Shown: positions 35,910 to 45,604, counted from the first letter of the stretch. The stretch: 64,000 nt of DNA from Gammaproteobacteria bacterium LSUCC0057 (GCA_004535795.1 SPIA01000001.1:693659-757658); one strand, 5' to 3'. The notes: generated by a model not told the origin, from the letters alone. Translations and numbers: made by a program.

Positions 35910-37571
35910 TTAAGTGGGTGGGTAGAGCGCGGCACGGCGGTCTAAAAACGGCCCATCGACACAGAGGCGGCGGCCGTCGGGAGCTGCGCAGGCGCCACAC
36001 AGCCCAACGCCACATTTAGTTTGGTAGTCGATAGCGCTGAAGATCTGCTCGTCTTTACAGTACTCGCGCTGCACCGCTTCGGCGGCGTGGACCATCGGCT
36101 CTGGCCCGCAGTTGTAAAACACCAGCTTAGCCAGCTCCTCGGCGCTCATCTGTTGCAGTCGCTCGCGCAGCAGCTCGCTGACGTAGCCCTGGTAGCCCTC
36201 GCTGCCGTCATCGGTGGCGACATGGACGGTGGCGATCTTGCGGCTCTCCGCCAAGAAATAGAGCCTATCGGCGCTGCGCGCACCGATAAACAGCTCCGCA
36301 TTGCCAAAGTCGCGGGCCAGCTGGTAGACCGCCGCCAAGCCGGTGCCGCCGGCCACAGCGACAATCTTGCTGCCCTCGGGAGGCGCTGCGGGGATGCCGT
36401 GCGGGCCGCGCACATAGGCCTCGGTGCCAACCGGCAGTTCCAGCAGCTTGCCGGTAAACTCGCCGACATCGATCACAGCCAGGGTAAAGGGGTCGTCGAC
36501 CAGTGCGGAGAATGGTTTCTCACCGAGCCCGGGCAGCCACAAGAAGACAAATTCACCTGCTTGGACATTGACCGCGCGGTCGAAGGTGAGCACGGCGATA
36601 TCGTCACAAATACGCTCATTGGAGACCAGGGTCACCGGCTGGAACTGCATATCGATGTCGTAGCGGATGCGGCTCTCGGCGTAGTTGCTGTTGACCATTA
36701 AATCGCGGCCGAGCGCAGTGAAGTAAGCCTCGATCTCGTCGGTGGTGAGCCCGACTAGGCTCGAGCCGACGCCGACTACGCTGGCGCCGGCGCTGGCAAA
36801 CTCGCGGACATCGGCGGCGGAACTGGCGCCGCCACAACCGATGATCGGCAGATCCACCGCTGCGGCAATCTCGCGCACACATTTCAGCGCGATCGGCAAT
36901 ACCCCTTTGCCGGACATGCCGCCGCTGCCGTTGCTCAAAACCGGCTGGCCGTGAGCGCTGGTAAAGCCTGGGCCAACGGTGTTGATAGCACAGATTGCAT
37001 CGGCGCCGCCGGCCGCCGCCGCTTTGGCGATCTCACCGATATTAGGGGTGTTGGGAGTGAGCTTGGGGATCACAGGAATGTCGACGACCGCCTTCACCGC
37101 GGCGGTGATTTCGCGCACTAGCTCAGGGTCTTGGCCCATCGCCATGCCGTAACCGGTGGCGTGGGGGCAGCTGAGATTGAGCTCAAGGCCGTCGGAAACC
37201 GGCGCCAAAATTTTTGCAACGGCGACGAACTCTTCGACACTGCCACCGAAAATGGAGGTGAGCAAAAACTTGTCTTTGGGCACCTTGAGCTGGCCGAGCA
37301 ATTCCAGCGACTTTTCGGCGCCGGGGTTAGTGAGTCCAACTGCATTGACAAAACAGCCGGGGGCGTATTGGCTGATGACCGGTTCGCGGTTGCCCAGGCG
37401 CGGCTGCAGGCCAATACTTTTGGTGGTGATAACGCCGACCTCGGGGATGTTGTCGAAGAAATACTGAATAATCGACGGCATGGTGGTCACGACACCCGAG
37501 GGGATAGTGAAAGGGCCGGAGAGTTGCTTGCCGAAAAACATCGGCTGGGTGTCGAGTTGAGTCGCTGACAA
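35910..37571 (-). CDS. fused dihydroorotate-dehydrogenase-like and PyrK-like electron-transfer protein
   Basis: A 553-residue fusion. Residues about 10-310 form a class 1-type dihydroorotate dehydrogenase barrel: TTKSIG near 48 (FMN Lys), FVNAVGLTNPG near 73, catalytic-Cys motif NLSCPH near 135, PKLTPN, SNGSGGMSGKGVLPIAL and GCGGASSAADV near 245. Residues about 320-553 match PyrK, the NAD-dependent electron-transfer subunit: an FAD-type barrel, AVAGGTGLAAVYQLA near 410 for NAD, and a [2Fe-2S] set CGVGLCGAC then RLCVDGPF near 520-540. In known class 1B enzymes these are two separate subunits. The TTG start has GAGAGA upstream. Its reaction may be dihydroorotate oxidation; the substrate-loop differences (His replaces Asn in SCPN) leave other flavin reactions open. 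Confidence 0.82.
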   Translation of the reverse strand: MSATQLDTQPMFFGKQLSGPFTIPSGVVTTMPSIIQYFFDNIPEVGVITTKSIGLQPRLGNREPVISQYAPGCFVNAVGLTNPGAEKSLELLGQLKVPKDKFLLTSIFGGSVEEFVAVAKILAPVSDGLELNLSCPHATGYGMAMGQDPELVREITAAVKAVVDIPVIPKLTPNTPNIGEIAKAAAAGGADAICAINTVGPGFTSAHGQPVLSNGSGGMSGKGVLPIALKCVREIAAAVDLPIIGCGGASSAADVREFASAGASVVGVGSSLVGLTTDEIEAYFTALGRDLMVNSNYAESRIRYDIDMQFQPVTLVSNERICDDIAVLTFDRAVNVQAGEFVFLWLPGLGEKPFSALVDDPFTLAVIDVGEFTGKLLELPVGTEAYVRGPHGIPAAPPEGSKIVAVAGGTGLAAVYQLARDFGNAELFIGARSADRLYFLAESRKIATVHVATDDGSEGYQGYVSELLRERLQQMSAEELAKLVFYNCGPEPMVHAAEAVQREYCKDEQIFSAIDYQTKCGVGLCGACAAPDGRRLCVDGPFLDRRAALYPPT

Positions 37572-37728
37572 GTGAATTCTCTCTGCGTTATAAATGATCT
37601 AGCAATTATACGACAGAGCGGTTGTCGAGGCGATAACAGCCGCGGTTGAGTTGGCCAGTTGTGCAGGGCGCGCTACAATCACCAGCATTTACTGCGACAG
37701 CCGCTGTCGCCCACTCTCAAGGCATTTT

Positions 37729-38580
37729 ATGCAGACAGCAGTCGTTATTGGCGGTGCCGGTTTTATTGGCTCACACCTCTGTCGCGCGCTGGCAGCGCAG
37801 TGGCGAGTGATATCGTTAGATAACTATTTTACCGGCAGTCGCGACAACCATGTCGCTGGCGTCACCTACATCGAGGGCGACGCCGCTGATGTTGCACTGC
37901 ATGTCGGCGAGTCAGTGGCGTTGATTGTTCATCTGGGCGAGTACTCGCGGGTAGAGCAGAGCCTTGATGATATCGATACGGTGTGGCGACTCAACAATAA
38001 CGCGATGATGCCGATTATGCGTTTTGCTACCCAACAGGGTGCCAAGTTGGTCTACTCGGGCAGCAGTACCCGCTTTGGTGACGGCGGGGACACCGTGACA
38101 CAGACCCCCTACGCCTGGCTGAAAGCAAAAAATGTCGAACTGTTAAAGCAGTACGCCGACTGGTATCCGCTCGACTACGCGGTGGTCTATTTTTACAACG
38201 TTTACGGCCCTGGCGAGATCGCTGAAGGCCGCTACGCTACAGTGGTAGCAAAATTCCTAGCGATGGCCAAGCGCGGTGAACCGCTCACAGTGACCTTGCC
38301 CGGCACTCAGCAGCGCACCTTTACCCATGTCAACGATGTCGTCGCAGCACTGCTACTGGTGATTGCCAAAGGACACGGCGATGGCCACGGTATCGCCAGT
38401 GACGACAGCTGGTCGATTGTGCAGTTGGCGCAGCAGCTCAGCGACAACATAGTGATGACACCGGCGGTGATTGGCAACCGCCAGACCACGGAAATAGTCA
38501 CCAGCAAGACGCGGGCGCTGGGTTGGCAGCCGCGTCAGTCACTGCAACAGTATCTACAGGCTAACCAGCCGCAACGCTAA
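37729..38580 (+). CDS. NAD-dependent sugar epimerase/dehydratase
   Basis: A 283-residue extended short-chain dehydrogenase acting on a nucleotide sugar. It has the Rossmann [14 protein letters not shown] near residue 7, an Ala-less HLGEYSRVEQSLDD where most homologues have HxAA near 65, SGSSTRFG near 105, and the catalytic YAWLK (Tyr-x3-Lys) near 121. NVYGPGE and TFTHVNDVV follow as in UDP-glucose 4-epimerase-like enzymes. I chose the ATG at 37729 because it begins the Rossmann strand; AAGG lies before it. It pairs with the following glycosyltransferase (23 bases on). Substrate not known. Confidence 0.85.
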   Translation: MQTAVVIGGAGFIGSHLCRALAAQWRVISLDNYFTGSRDNHVAGVTYIEGDAADVALHVGESVALIVHLGEYSRVEQSLDDIDTVWRLNNNAMMPIMRFATQQGAKLVYSGSSTRFGDGGDTVTQTPYAWLKAKNVELLKQYADWYPLDYAVVYFYNVYGPGEIAEGRYATVVAKFLAMAKRGEPLTVTLPGTQQRTFTHVNDVVAALLLVIAKGHGDGHGIASDDSWSIVQLAQQLSDNIVMTPAVIGNRQTTEIVTSKTRALGWQPRQSLQQYLQANQPQR

Positions 38581-38603
38581 CGTGCAAAAGCCCGGAGAGA
38601 GCC

Positions 38604-39440
38604 ATGTCCAGCACTGCGTTTATCACCACCTGCAAAGGGCGCTTGGCGCATCTGCAGCAGAGTCTGCCGCGGGTAGTAGCCCAGCAGCCGGACGAGATTA
38701 TTGTTGTCGACTACGGCTGCCCTGAGGGGGCTGGTCGCTGGGTTGAGGAGAATTTTCCCACCGTCAAGGTCGTTTATGTCACTGACGATCCGAGCTTTTG
38801 CGCCGCCCGTGCACGCAATATCGGCAGCCGCGCAGCGACGGCTGACTGGCTCTTCCTGTTCGACGCCGACATCGTCATCACCGCTGATCTGTTTGGCTGG
38901 CTGGCAGAGCAGGGCGAATTGGACTCATTTTATCGGGCATCACGGGTCGACGGCCGTCGGGTAGAAGATAGCTGGGGCAGTGTCATCTGTGCCCGACGCC
39001 ATTTTGAAAAACTCCACGGCTACGATGAGAGTTTTCGCGGCTGGGGTGGCGAAGATGACGACCTCTATTTGCGGTTGCGCCTACTCGGTGCGCGCGAGGT
39101 CAGCTACCCCTCAGAGCTGATCGCGGTGATCAGCCACGATGAGTCGCTGCGGATGAGTTTTTATCAGCAAAAAACTAAGCGCGCCCATCAGCATATCAAT
39201 CGGCTCTACCGCCAAGCCAAAGGGCAATTAATAGCCTTGCAACATTTCAATCCGGTGGTGCCGCAAGGGCTCTGTTTGGATCTGCGCAAGCGTGTCGAAC
39301 AGGGCTATCAGCGCTGGCACCAGCGCGGTTGCAGCGAGCCGCTGAAAATAGCTTTTAGCTTTAATTTGCAGATGGAGCTCAATCGTGGCGACCAGCTGCA
39401 ACAAAACGTTGAGACCACACTAACGCTGTCGGTGGAGTAA
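38604..39440 (+). CDS. family 2 glycosyltransferase
   Basis: A 278-residue GT-A transferase. It opens AFITTCKGRLAHLQQSLP, then EIIVVDYGCPEGAG near 31, FCAARARNIGSRAATADWLFLFDADIV-type Arg-rich nucleotide region near 65-88 with the DAD metal motif, and HGYDESFRGWGGEDDDLYLR near 140 (the C-terminal catalytic Trp-Gly-Glu-Asp motif typical of galactosyltransferase-like GT2/GT7 C-domains). GGAGAGAGCC is the Shine-Dalgarno. It follows the epimerase gene, which may supply its nucleotide sugar. A strong terminator comes right after the stop. Confidence 0.85.
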   Translation: MSSTAFITTCKGRLAHLQQSLPRVVAQQPDEIIVVDYGCPEGAGRWVEENFPTVKVVYVTDDPSFCAARARNIGSRAATADWLFLFDADIVITADLFGWLAEQGELDSFYRASRVDGRRVEDSWGSVICARRHFEKLHGYDESFRGWGGEDDDLYLRLRLLGAREVSYPSELIAVISHDESLRMSFYQQKTKRAHQHINRLYRQAKGQLIALQHFNPVVPQGLCLDLRKRVEQGYQRWHQRGCSEPLKIAFSFNLQMELNRGDQLQQNVETTLTLSVE

Positions 39441-39448
39441 ATTCTCTC

Positions 39449-39480
39449 AAAAAAAAGGGAGCCTTGCGGCTCCCTTTTTT
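39449..39480. terminator. bidirectional intrinsic terminator between the glycosyltransferase and aceA
   Basis: Perfect stem GGGAGCC/GGCTCCC with loop TTGC, an eight-A run before and six T after. It can end both the plus-strand glycosyltransferase transcript and the minus-strand aceA transcript. Confidence 0.92.
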
Positions 39481-39519
39481 GTCGTTGCCAAGTTGAGGCA
39501 ACCCAGTATCGGCAAACGG

Positions 39520-41121
39520 TTAGATGTTGGCGAACTGGTTCATGGTGTTGTCTTTACCACCGGCTTTGAGCGCGGCTTCACCGGCAAAGTACTCTTTGTG
39601 ATCGTCGCCGATATCAGAGCCGGCCATGTTCTGGTGTTTAACACAGGCGATACCTTGACGGATCTCTTTGCGCTGTACGCCGGCGACATAACCGAGCATG
39701 CCGGCGGCACCGAAGTACTCTTTGGCCAAATTGTCGGTAGAGAGCGCCGCGGTGTGGTAGGTCGGCAGAGTGATCAGGTGGTGGAAGATACCCGCTTCAC
39801 GCGCCGCATCGGCTTGGAAGGTGCGGATGCGGTTGTCAGCTTCCAGCGCTAGCTCGGTCTCGTCGTAGTCGGCGCTCATCAGGCTGGCGCGGTCGTAAGC
39901 TGAGACATCTTTACCGGCTTCTGACCAAGCGTCGAATACCTGCTGGCGGAAGCTCAGAGTCCAGTTGAACGACGGGCTGTTGTTGTAGACCAGTTTGGCG
40001 TTGGGCACCACTTCGCGGATGCGGTTAACCATACCGGCAATCTGACCGATGTGCGGCTTTTCAGTTTCGATCCACAACAGGTCGGCGCCGTTTTGCAGCG
40101 AGGTGATCGAGTCGAGAACACAGCGATCTTCGCCAGTGCCTTGACGGAACTGGAACAGGTTGCTGGGCAGACGCTTAGGACGCAGCAGCTTGCCGTCGCG
40201 GTTGAGCACTACATCGCCGTTGAGTAGGTCGGCCGGGGCGACCTCTTCGCAGTCGAGGAAGCTGTTGTACTGGTCGCCGAGATCGCCTGGCTGGTTGGTG
40301 TAGGCGATCTGCTTGGTGAGGCCGGCGCCGAGGGAGTCGGTGCGGGCGACGATGACACCATCGTCAACGCCAAGCTCGAGGAAGGCGTAGCGAACGGCGC
40401 GAATCTTGGCTAGGAAGTCTTCGTGCGGAACCGTCACTTTGCCGTCTTGGTGGCCACACTGCTTCTCATCAGAGACCTGGTTTTCGATCTGGATGGCGCA
40501 GGCGCCCGCTTCGATCATTTTTTTGGCCAGCAGGTAGGTCGCTTCGGCGTTGCCAAAGCCGGCATCGATGTCGGCGATGATTGGCACTACGTGGGTTTGG
40601 AAGTTATCGATTTTAGCTTGTGCAGCGGCCTCTGCGGCACTGTCGCCAGCTTCGCGAGCGGCATCGATGTCGCGGAACAGACCGCCCAGTTCGCGGGCAT
40701 CGGCCTGACGCAGGAAGGTGTAGAGCTCTTCGATCAGGGCCGGAACACTGGTTTTTTCGTGCATGGACTGATCGGGCAGCGGACCGAAGTCAGAGCGCAG
40801 TGCAGCAATCATCCAGCCCGACAGGTAGAGGTAGCGCTTGTCGGTTGAGTTGAAGTGCTTTTTGATCGAAATCAGTTTTTGTTGGCCGATAAAACCGTGC
40901 CAGCAGCCCAGTGACTGGGTGTATTTGCTGCTGTCGGCATCGTAGTCAGCCATGTCGGCACGCATGATCGCCGCGGTGTAGCGGGCAATGTCGAGGCCGG
41001 TCTGGAAACGGTTTTGCAAACGCATGCGGGCGGCAGATTCTGGGTTGATGGCATTCCACGCAGAGCCGTTGGCTGTGCGCAGCGCGTCGAGTCGTGCGAC
41101 TTCGCTGTTAAAATTAGACAT
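39520..41121 (-). CDS. aceA: isocitrate lyase AceA
   Basis: Splits isocitrate into succinate and glyoxylate, the first step of the glyoxylate bypass. The 533-residue product is the long type found in Pseudomonas and Acinetobacter. The catalytic KQCGH is visible in DEKQCGHQDGKVTVPHEDF near residue 225, with DIDAGFGNAEATYLL near 184, ARTDSLGAG near 262, WIETEKPH near 350, and NNSPSFNWTL near 380. AGAGAGGT lies before the ATG. The gene is divergent from a LysR regulator and, beyond that, malate synthase. Confidence 0.96.
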   Translation of the reverse strand: MSNFNSEVARLDALRTANGSAWNAINPESAARMRLQNRFQTGLDIARYTAAIMRADMADYDADSSKYTQSLGCWHGFIGQQKLISIKKHFNSTDKRYLYLSGWMIAALRSDFGPLPDQSMHEKTSVPALIEELYTFLRQADARELGGLFRDIDAAREAGDSAAEAAAQAKIDNFQTHVVPIIADIDAGFGNAEATYLLAKKMIEAGACAIQIENQVSDEKQCGHQDGKVTVPHEDFLAKIRAVRYAFLELGVDDGVIVARTDSLGAGLTKQIAYTNQPGDLGDQYNSFLDCEEVAPADLLNGDVVLNRDGKLLRPKRLPSNLFQFRQGTGEDRCVLDSITSLQNGADLLWIETEKPHIGQIAGMVNRIREVVPNAKLVYNNSPSFNWTLSFRQQVFDAWSEAGKDVSAYDRASLMSADYDETELALEADNRIRTFQADAAREAGIFHHLITLPTYHTAALSTDNLAKEYFGAAGMLGYVAGVQRKEIRQGIACVKHQNMAGSDIGDDHKEYFAGEAALKAGGKDNTMNQFANI

Positions 41122-41321
41122 ATCGACCTCTCTTGTTGTCTGTGTCTGTGGGCTGCATTAGGCTGTAGAGCGACTGCTCGACAACCTATCTCAAGCGGGA
41201 TTTACCCGAGGAGTGGACAGAGCATACGATCGTCGGCATAATTTATCTAATTTATAGCTTTTATCCTGACCATTCCCGTATCAAATAAAGGGGTGGCGGG
41301 CAGCAGCGGCAGGAGGGCAGT

Positions 41322-42290
41322 ATGAATATCGCGCGCGTCGACCTAAATTTGCTGGTTTACCTAGATGTATTGCTGCGTGAGTGCAATGTCACCCGCGCCG
41401 CTGAGGAGTTGGGCATCAGCCAGCCGGCGATGTCCAACGGGCTGCGGAGGCTGCGCGACCTGTTTGCCGACCCGCTGCTGGTGCGCACCAGCGATGGCAT
41501 GACCCCGACCGAGCGGGCGCTGGAGTTGCAGCCGCTGGTGCGCTCGGCGCTGTCGGCTGCTGAGCAGGCGATACTGCCTAAAAACGACTTTATCGCCAAG
41601 AAGTCCGATCGCATTTTCCGCATTATGGCCAGCGACTACACCGAGGCGTCGCTGATGCCGGCGCTGATGAAAAAATTGCGCGAACAGGCGCCGGGGGTAC
41701 GGCTGGATATCATGACCCCCAGCGACGTCAGTTTTCACGACGTGGAGCGCGGCAAAGTCGACCTCATTATCAACCGCTTCGATGCGCTGCCGCAGTCTTT
41801 CCACCAGCTGCCGTTGTGGAAAGACCAATTCTGCTGCCTGGTCTCCAGTGACAACCCGGTGCTAAAAAATTGGAGTCTCGACAGCTATCTGGCCAGTCGC
41901 CATGTCTGGGTCTCGAAGACCGGCATGGGGGTCGGGGTCGGCATGACTCCTGACGATGTGCAACGCCTCGGCTTTGTCGATGAGGCGCTGCAGGCGATCG
42001 ATGCCAAACGCAACATTTCGGTGTTTACCCGCCACTATCAGGCGGCGGTGTTGCTGGCGCAGCGCAAAGATCTCATTGTCACTATTCCCTCTATGGCGGC
42101 GCTCAACCTGTCGCTGTCGCACAACCACTCGATTCGGGTGTTGCGCCCACCGTTTGATATTCCCGAGATGGAGTTGAAAATGGTCTGGAGCCCACTGCTG
42201 CAACACGACCCCGGCCATAAATGGATGCGCAGCTTAATCCGCACAGTCTGTGCTGATATCGTCGCCGAGCGGCCGCCGGTAGTAAAGTAG
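41322..42290 (+). CDS. LysR-family transcriptional regulator next to glyoxylate bypass genes
   Basis: A 322-residue LysR-type regulator. The N-terminal winged helix-turn-helix (LLVYLDVLLRECNVTRAAEE, then GISQPAMSNGLRRLRDLFADPLLVR) is at residues about 9-55; the PBP-type effector domain fills the rest. The DLNLL start and RRLRDLF pattern are those of the NodD/SyrM/PcpR branch. A strong GGCAGGAGGG Shine-Dalgarno precedes the ATG. It lies between aceA (divergent, 200 bases) and glcB (same strand, 162 bases), so it is a good candidate regulator of both. Its effector is unknown; glyoxylate or acetyl-CoA-derived acids are possible. Confidence 0.88.
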   Translation: MNIARVDLNLLVYLDVLLRECNVTRAAEELGISQPAMSNGLRRLRDLFADPLLVRTSDGMTPTERALELQPLVRSALSAAEQAILPKNDFIAKKSDRIFRIMASDYTEASLMPALMKKLREQAPGVRLDIMTPSDVSFHDVERGKVDLIINRFDALPQSFHQLPLWKDQFCCLVSSDNPVLKNWSLDSYLASRHVWVSKTGMGVGVGMTPDDVQRLGFVDEALQAIDAKRNISVFTRHYQAAVLLAQRKDLIVTIPSMAALNLSLSHNHSIRVLRPPFDIPEMELKMVWSPLLQHDPGHKWMRSLIRTVCADIVAERPPVVK

Positions 42291-42452
42291 CTCGTATGAG
42301 CTTCATGTGTTCGATAACTACAGTGAATGACAGAGATAAGTGGCAGCGGCTGGGGATTTTTCTGCTCAGTTCCTAAACTGTCGGTTGATCAACAGCGCAA
42401 CAATTCAGGCTGCGCGCAAACATACGGCAAATGAGCCGCCTCTGGAGCCTTT

Positions 42453-44633
42453 ATGAACATGCAAACACCCGCCCGCGTCGAGCGCGCCGGCCTTCAAGTC
42501 GCCAGCGGGCTGGCCGCGCTGATCGAGTCGCAAGTCTGTCCGCTGGCAGCGGTTGAGCCCGACCATTTCTGGCGCGGCTTCGCAGCCATTACCGAGCAGT
42601 TCACCCCGCAAAATCGCGCGCTGCTCGCCGAGCGCGACCGCTTGCAACAGGCCATAGACGAGTGGCACCGTGCGGCGCCGGGCAAGCCGGATTTTAGCCA
42701 GTACAAGGCATTTTTGCAGCAGATCGGTTATCTGGTGCCGGCGCCGGCGCCGTTCAAAATTTCTCCGACCCAGGTCGACAGTGAGATTACTCAGCAGGCC
42801 GGGCCGCAGCTGGTGGTGCCGATTATGAACGCCCGTTTCGCGCTCAACGCCGCCAACGCTCGCTGGGGCAGCCTCTACGATGCCCTCTACGGCAATGATG
42901 TCATTAGTGACGAGGGGGGCGCCCATGCTGGCGGCAGCTACAACCCGGTGCGCGGCGCCAAAGTGATCGCCTGGGGTCGGCAGCTGCTCGATCAGGCGGC
43001 GCCGCTGGTGGCCGGCAGTCACGCCGCAGCGCAGCAGTATCGGCTGGTCGACGGCCAGCTGCAGGTCCAAGTCGACGGTGAGCCGGTCGCGCTGGCTGAC
43101 CCCTCGCAGCTGCTTGGCTACCGTGGTGAGGCGCAAGCGCCGACATCTATACTCTTACAAAACAATGGTTTGCGAATAGATATTATTATTGATTCTAGCA
43201 GTGAAATCGGCGCCTCTGACCGCGCCGGTGTCGCCGACATCCAGCTCGAATCGGCGTTGACCACCATTATGGATTGTGAAGATTCGGTCGCCGCCGTCGA
43301 TGCTCCCGACAAAACTCTGGCCTACCGCAACTGGTTCGGTTTGATCTGCGGCGACCTGCAGGAGACCCTGCAAAAAGGCGGCAAAACAATTACCCGCCGC
43401 ATGAACCCCGATCGCCTCTACCGAACATCAGACGGCGGCGAGCTGACTCTGCCCGGGCGATCACTGCTGTTTGTGCGCAATGTCGGCCACCTGATGACCA
43501 ACCCGGCGATACTGTTGGCCGATGGCAGTGAAATCCCCGAAGGGATTATGGACGGCGTGATTACCAGCCTGATCAGCAAGATCGACATTGACCGCAACAA
43601 CCAGCTGCGCAACTCGCGCGAGGGCAGCATCTATATTGTTAAACCCAAAATGCACGGCCCCGCCGAGGTCGCCTTTACCGACGCCCTGTTTGCCGCCATC
43701 GAGCAGCTGTTGGGGCTGAGCACCAATACCATCAAGGTCGGCATTATGGATGAGGAGCGCCGCACCTCGGTCAATCTTGAGGCGTGCATTCACGCCGCTC
43801 GCGAGCGGGTGGTGTTCATCAATACCGGATTCTTGGATCGCACCGGCGACGAGATTCACACCAGCATGCTAGCCGGCCCATTTGCCCCCAAGGGCGACTT
43901 GAAGGCGCGCAAGTGGATCGCCGCCTACGAGGACCGCAATGTCGATGTCGGGTTGGTCTGCGGCCTGCGCGGCAATGCCCAAATCGGTAAAGGCATGTGG
44001 CCCATTCCCGATAAAATGGCCGACATGATGGCGGCTAAAATTGGCCATCCGCAAGCCGGCGCCACCACCGCTTGGGTGCCGAGCCCGACAGCCGCCACGC
44101 TGCACGCTGTCCACTACCATCAGGTCAATGTGCCGGCAGTGCAGGAGCAGTTGGCCAGCCGTGCTATGGCCAGTGTTGACGATATCTTGGATATTCCCCT
44201 GCTCGAGCGCGAGCTCAGTGCAGAGGAGATTCAGCGCGACTTGGACAACAATGCGCAGGGCATGCTCGGTTATGTGGTGCGCTGGGTGGAGCAGGGGGTA
44301 GGCTGCTCCAAGGTGCCCGACATCAACGATGTCGGCCTGATGGAAGACCGCGCTACGCTGCGCATTAGCAGCCAGCACATCGCCAACTGGCTGCACCACG
44401 GCATCTGCTCGGCCGAGCAGGTCGATGAGACCCTGCAGCGCATGGCGGCGGTAGTCGACGGCCAGAATGCCGGCGATCCGCTCTACCGTCCGATGGCGCC
44501 CAACTTTGCCGATAGCATCGCCTTCCAAGCGGCGCGCGATCTGGTCTTTAAGGGGCTCGAGCAGCCGAGTGGCTACACCGAGCCGCTGCTGCACCACTAC
44601 CGCCAGCTGTTCAAGGCCCGCCACGGCCAGTAG
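42453..44633 (+). CDS. glcB: malate synthase G
   Basis: Condenses glyoxylate with acetyl-CoA to malate, the second step of the glyoxylate bypass. The 726-residue product matches isoform G in length (E. coli GlcB 723). It has [21 protein letters not shown] near residue 125, [15 protein letters not shown] near 270 (catalytic Arg/Asp area), [19 protein letters not shown] near 340, and the [15 protein letters not shown] and [18 protein letters not shown] segments near 460 and 510. GGAGCC precedes the ATG. RraA follows 11 bases later. Confidence 0.97.
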   Translation: MNMQTPARVERAGLQVASGLAALIESQVCPLAAVEPDHFWRGFAAITEQFTPQNRALLAERDRLQQAIDEWHRAAPGKPDFSQYKAFLQQIGYLVPAPAPFKISPTQVDSEITQQAGPQLVVPIMNARFALNAANARWGSLYDALYGNDVISDEGGAHAGGSYNPVRGAKVIAWGRQLLDQAAPLVAGSHAAAQQYRLVDGQLQVQVDGEPVALADPSQLLGYRGEAQAPTSILLQNNGLRIDIIIDSSSEIGASDRAGVADIQLESALTTIMDCEDSVAAVDAPDKTLAYRNWFGLICGDLQETLQKGGKTITRRMNPDRLYRTSDGGELTLPGRSLLFVRNVGHLMTNPAILLADGSEIPEGIMDGVITSLISKIDIDRNNQLRNSREGSIYIVKPKMHGPAEVAFTDALFAAIEQLLGLSTNTIKVGIMDEERRTSVNLEACIHAARERVVFINTGFLDRTGDEIHTSMLAGPFAPKGDLKARKWIAAYEDRNVDVGLVCGLRGNAQIGKGMWPIPDKMADMMAAKIGHPQAGATTAWVPSPTAATLHAVHYHQVNVPAVQEQLASRAMASVDDILDIPLLERELSAEEIQRDLDNNAQGMLGYVVRWVEQGVGCSKVPDINDVGLMEDRATLRISSQHIANWLHHGICSAEQVDETLQRMAAVVDGQNAGDPLYRPMAPNFADSIAFQAARDLVFKGLEQPSGYTEPLLHHYRQLFKARHGQ

Positions 44634-44644
44634 AGGAGAGGGTA

Positions 44645-45145
44645 ATGAGCAGTGATAACTGGACCACGCCAGATCTCTGTGACGCCGCCGAACAGGGTGC
44701 CATCGCCTTTGCGGTAATGGAACCGATGTTTGCCAACTATGGCGGCCGCGAGCAGTTTTGCGGCCCTGCGGTTACTGTCAAATGTTTCGAGGACAACTCC
44801 AAAGTCAAAGAGCTGCTCGCCACCCCCGGCCGCGGCCGAGTGTTGGTGGTCGACGCCGGCGGCAGTCTGCGTCGCGCCTGTCTGGGTGACCTCATCGCCC
44901 AGTCGGCGGTCGACAACGGCTGGGCCGGCGTGGTGCTCTACGGCTGTGTGCGCGATGTCGATGTTCTGGCGACACTGCCGCTAGGTGTGCAGGCGATCGG
45001 CAGCCACCCGCAGCGCACAGAAAAACTCGGTGTCGGCCAGATTGATGTTACGGTCACTTTCGCCGGTGTCAGCGTCGCCCCCGGGGCGATGGTCTATGCC
45101 GACAACAACGGCATTATGGTCACTGCCGAGCCGTTGTCACTGTAG
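44645..45145 (+). CDS. rraA: RraA-family regulator of ribonuclease activity
   Basis: A 166-residue protein of the RraA family. E. coli RraA binds RNase E and lowers its activity; related proteins are aldolases. The product has the family start [12 protein letters not shown], then FGG-like [20 protein letters not shown] near 30-50, [21 protein letters not shown] near 61-80, and [12 protein letters not shown] near 97. GAGAGGG is the Shine-Dalgarno and the gene is 11 bases after glcB, so it is part of that operon. Lack of the Arg/Asp aldolase residues cannot be judged fully here. It overlaps the convergent GNAT gene by nine bases. Confidence 0.92.
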   Translation: MSSDNWTTPDLCDAAEQGAIAFAVMEPMFANYGGREQFCGPAVTVKCFEDNSKVKELLATPGRGRVLVVDAGGSLRRACLGDLIAQSAVDNGWAGVVLYGCVRDVDVLATLPLGVQAIGSHPQRTEKLGVGQIDVTVTFAGVSVAPGAMVYADNNGIMVTAEPLSL

Positions 45146-45604
45146 CTCTTTGACCATATTCATGTGGGCTATGCCGGCGTCATCAAAAGGCTTGCCATAC
45201 TCGCGGTAGCCGAGCCGTCGGTAAAATTCCAGCGCCTGTAGCTGCGCGCCAAGCTGTAGTTTTGTGCAGCCGCGGCGGCGGGCAAAGGCCTCAATGGCAG
45301 CCATCAGTTGTGTGGCAATGCCTCGGCCTCGCCACTGCTTTAATACCGCCAATCGGCCAATCTTGCCGTCCTCCAGCAGTCGCGCGCAGCCGATCGCGGC
45401 GCCGTCCGCTGAGCGCACGAGCCAGTGGTCTGCACGGGCGTCATGGTGATCCACTTCCAGTGCCAGCGGCACCCCTTGCTCGGCAACAAAAACTGCGATG
45501 CGCACGGCGAGCAGGATCTCGCTGTCGTCGCGCCAGAGGCAGTGGCTGATGATGTGAGATGAGTGGTTATTGGCCGGCATGGGTGCTCGCTGCTGTAGTC
45601 GCAT
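45137..45604 (-). CDS. GNAT-family N-acetyltransferase
   Basis: A 155-residue acetyltransferase resembling the ElaA/YjcF-type small proteins. It has [21 protein letters not shown] near residues 35-55, the acetyl-CoA site [19 protein letters not shown] near 90 (Q/R-x-x-G-x-G/A), and [16 protein letters not shown] near 122-137. The start could be the ATG at 45604 or the one at 45580; neither has a clear Shine-Dalgarno. It is convergent with rraA (9 bases overlap). Substrate unknown. Confidence 0.82.
   Translation of the reverse strand: MRLQQRAPMPANNHSSHIISHCLWRDDSEILLAVRIAVFVAEQGVPLALEVDHHDARADHWLVRSADGAAIGCARLLEDGKIGRLAVLKQWRGRGIATQLMAAIEAFARRRGCTKLQLGAQLQALEFYRRLGYREYGKPFDDAGIAHMNMVKELQ

Noticed and set aside
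36021-36701. Plus-strand ORF of 226 codons inside the DHOD-like fusion gene
   Set aside because: Complementary to clear flavin, NAD and iron-sulfur motifs on the other strand.
43869-44624. Minus-strand ORF of 251 codons opposite glcB
   Set aside because: Shadow of malate synthase coding sequence; no ribosome-binding site or motif.
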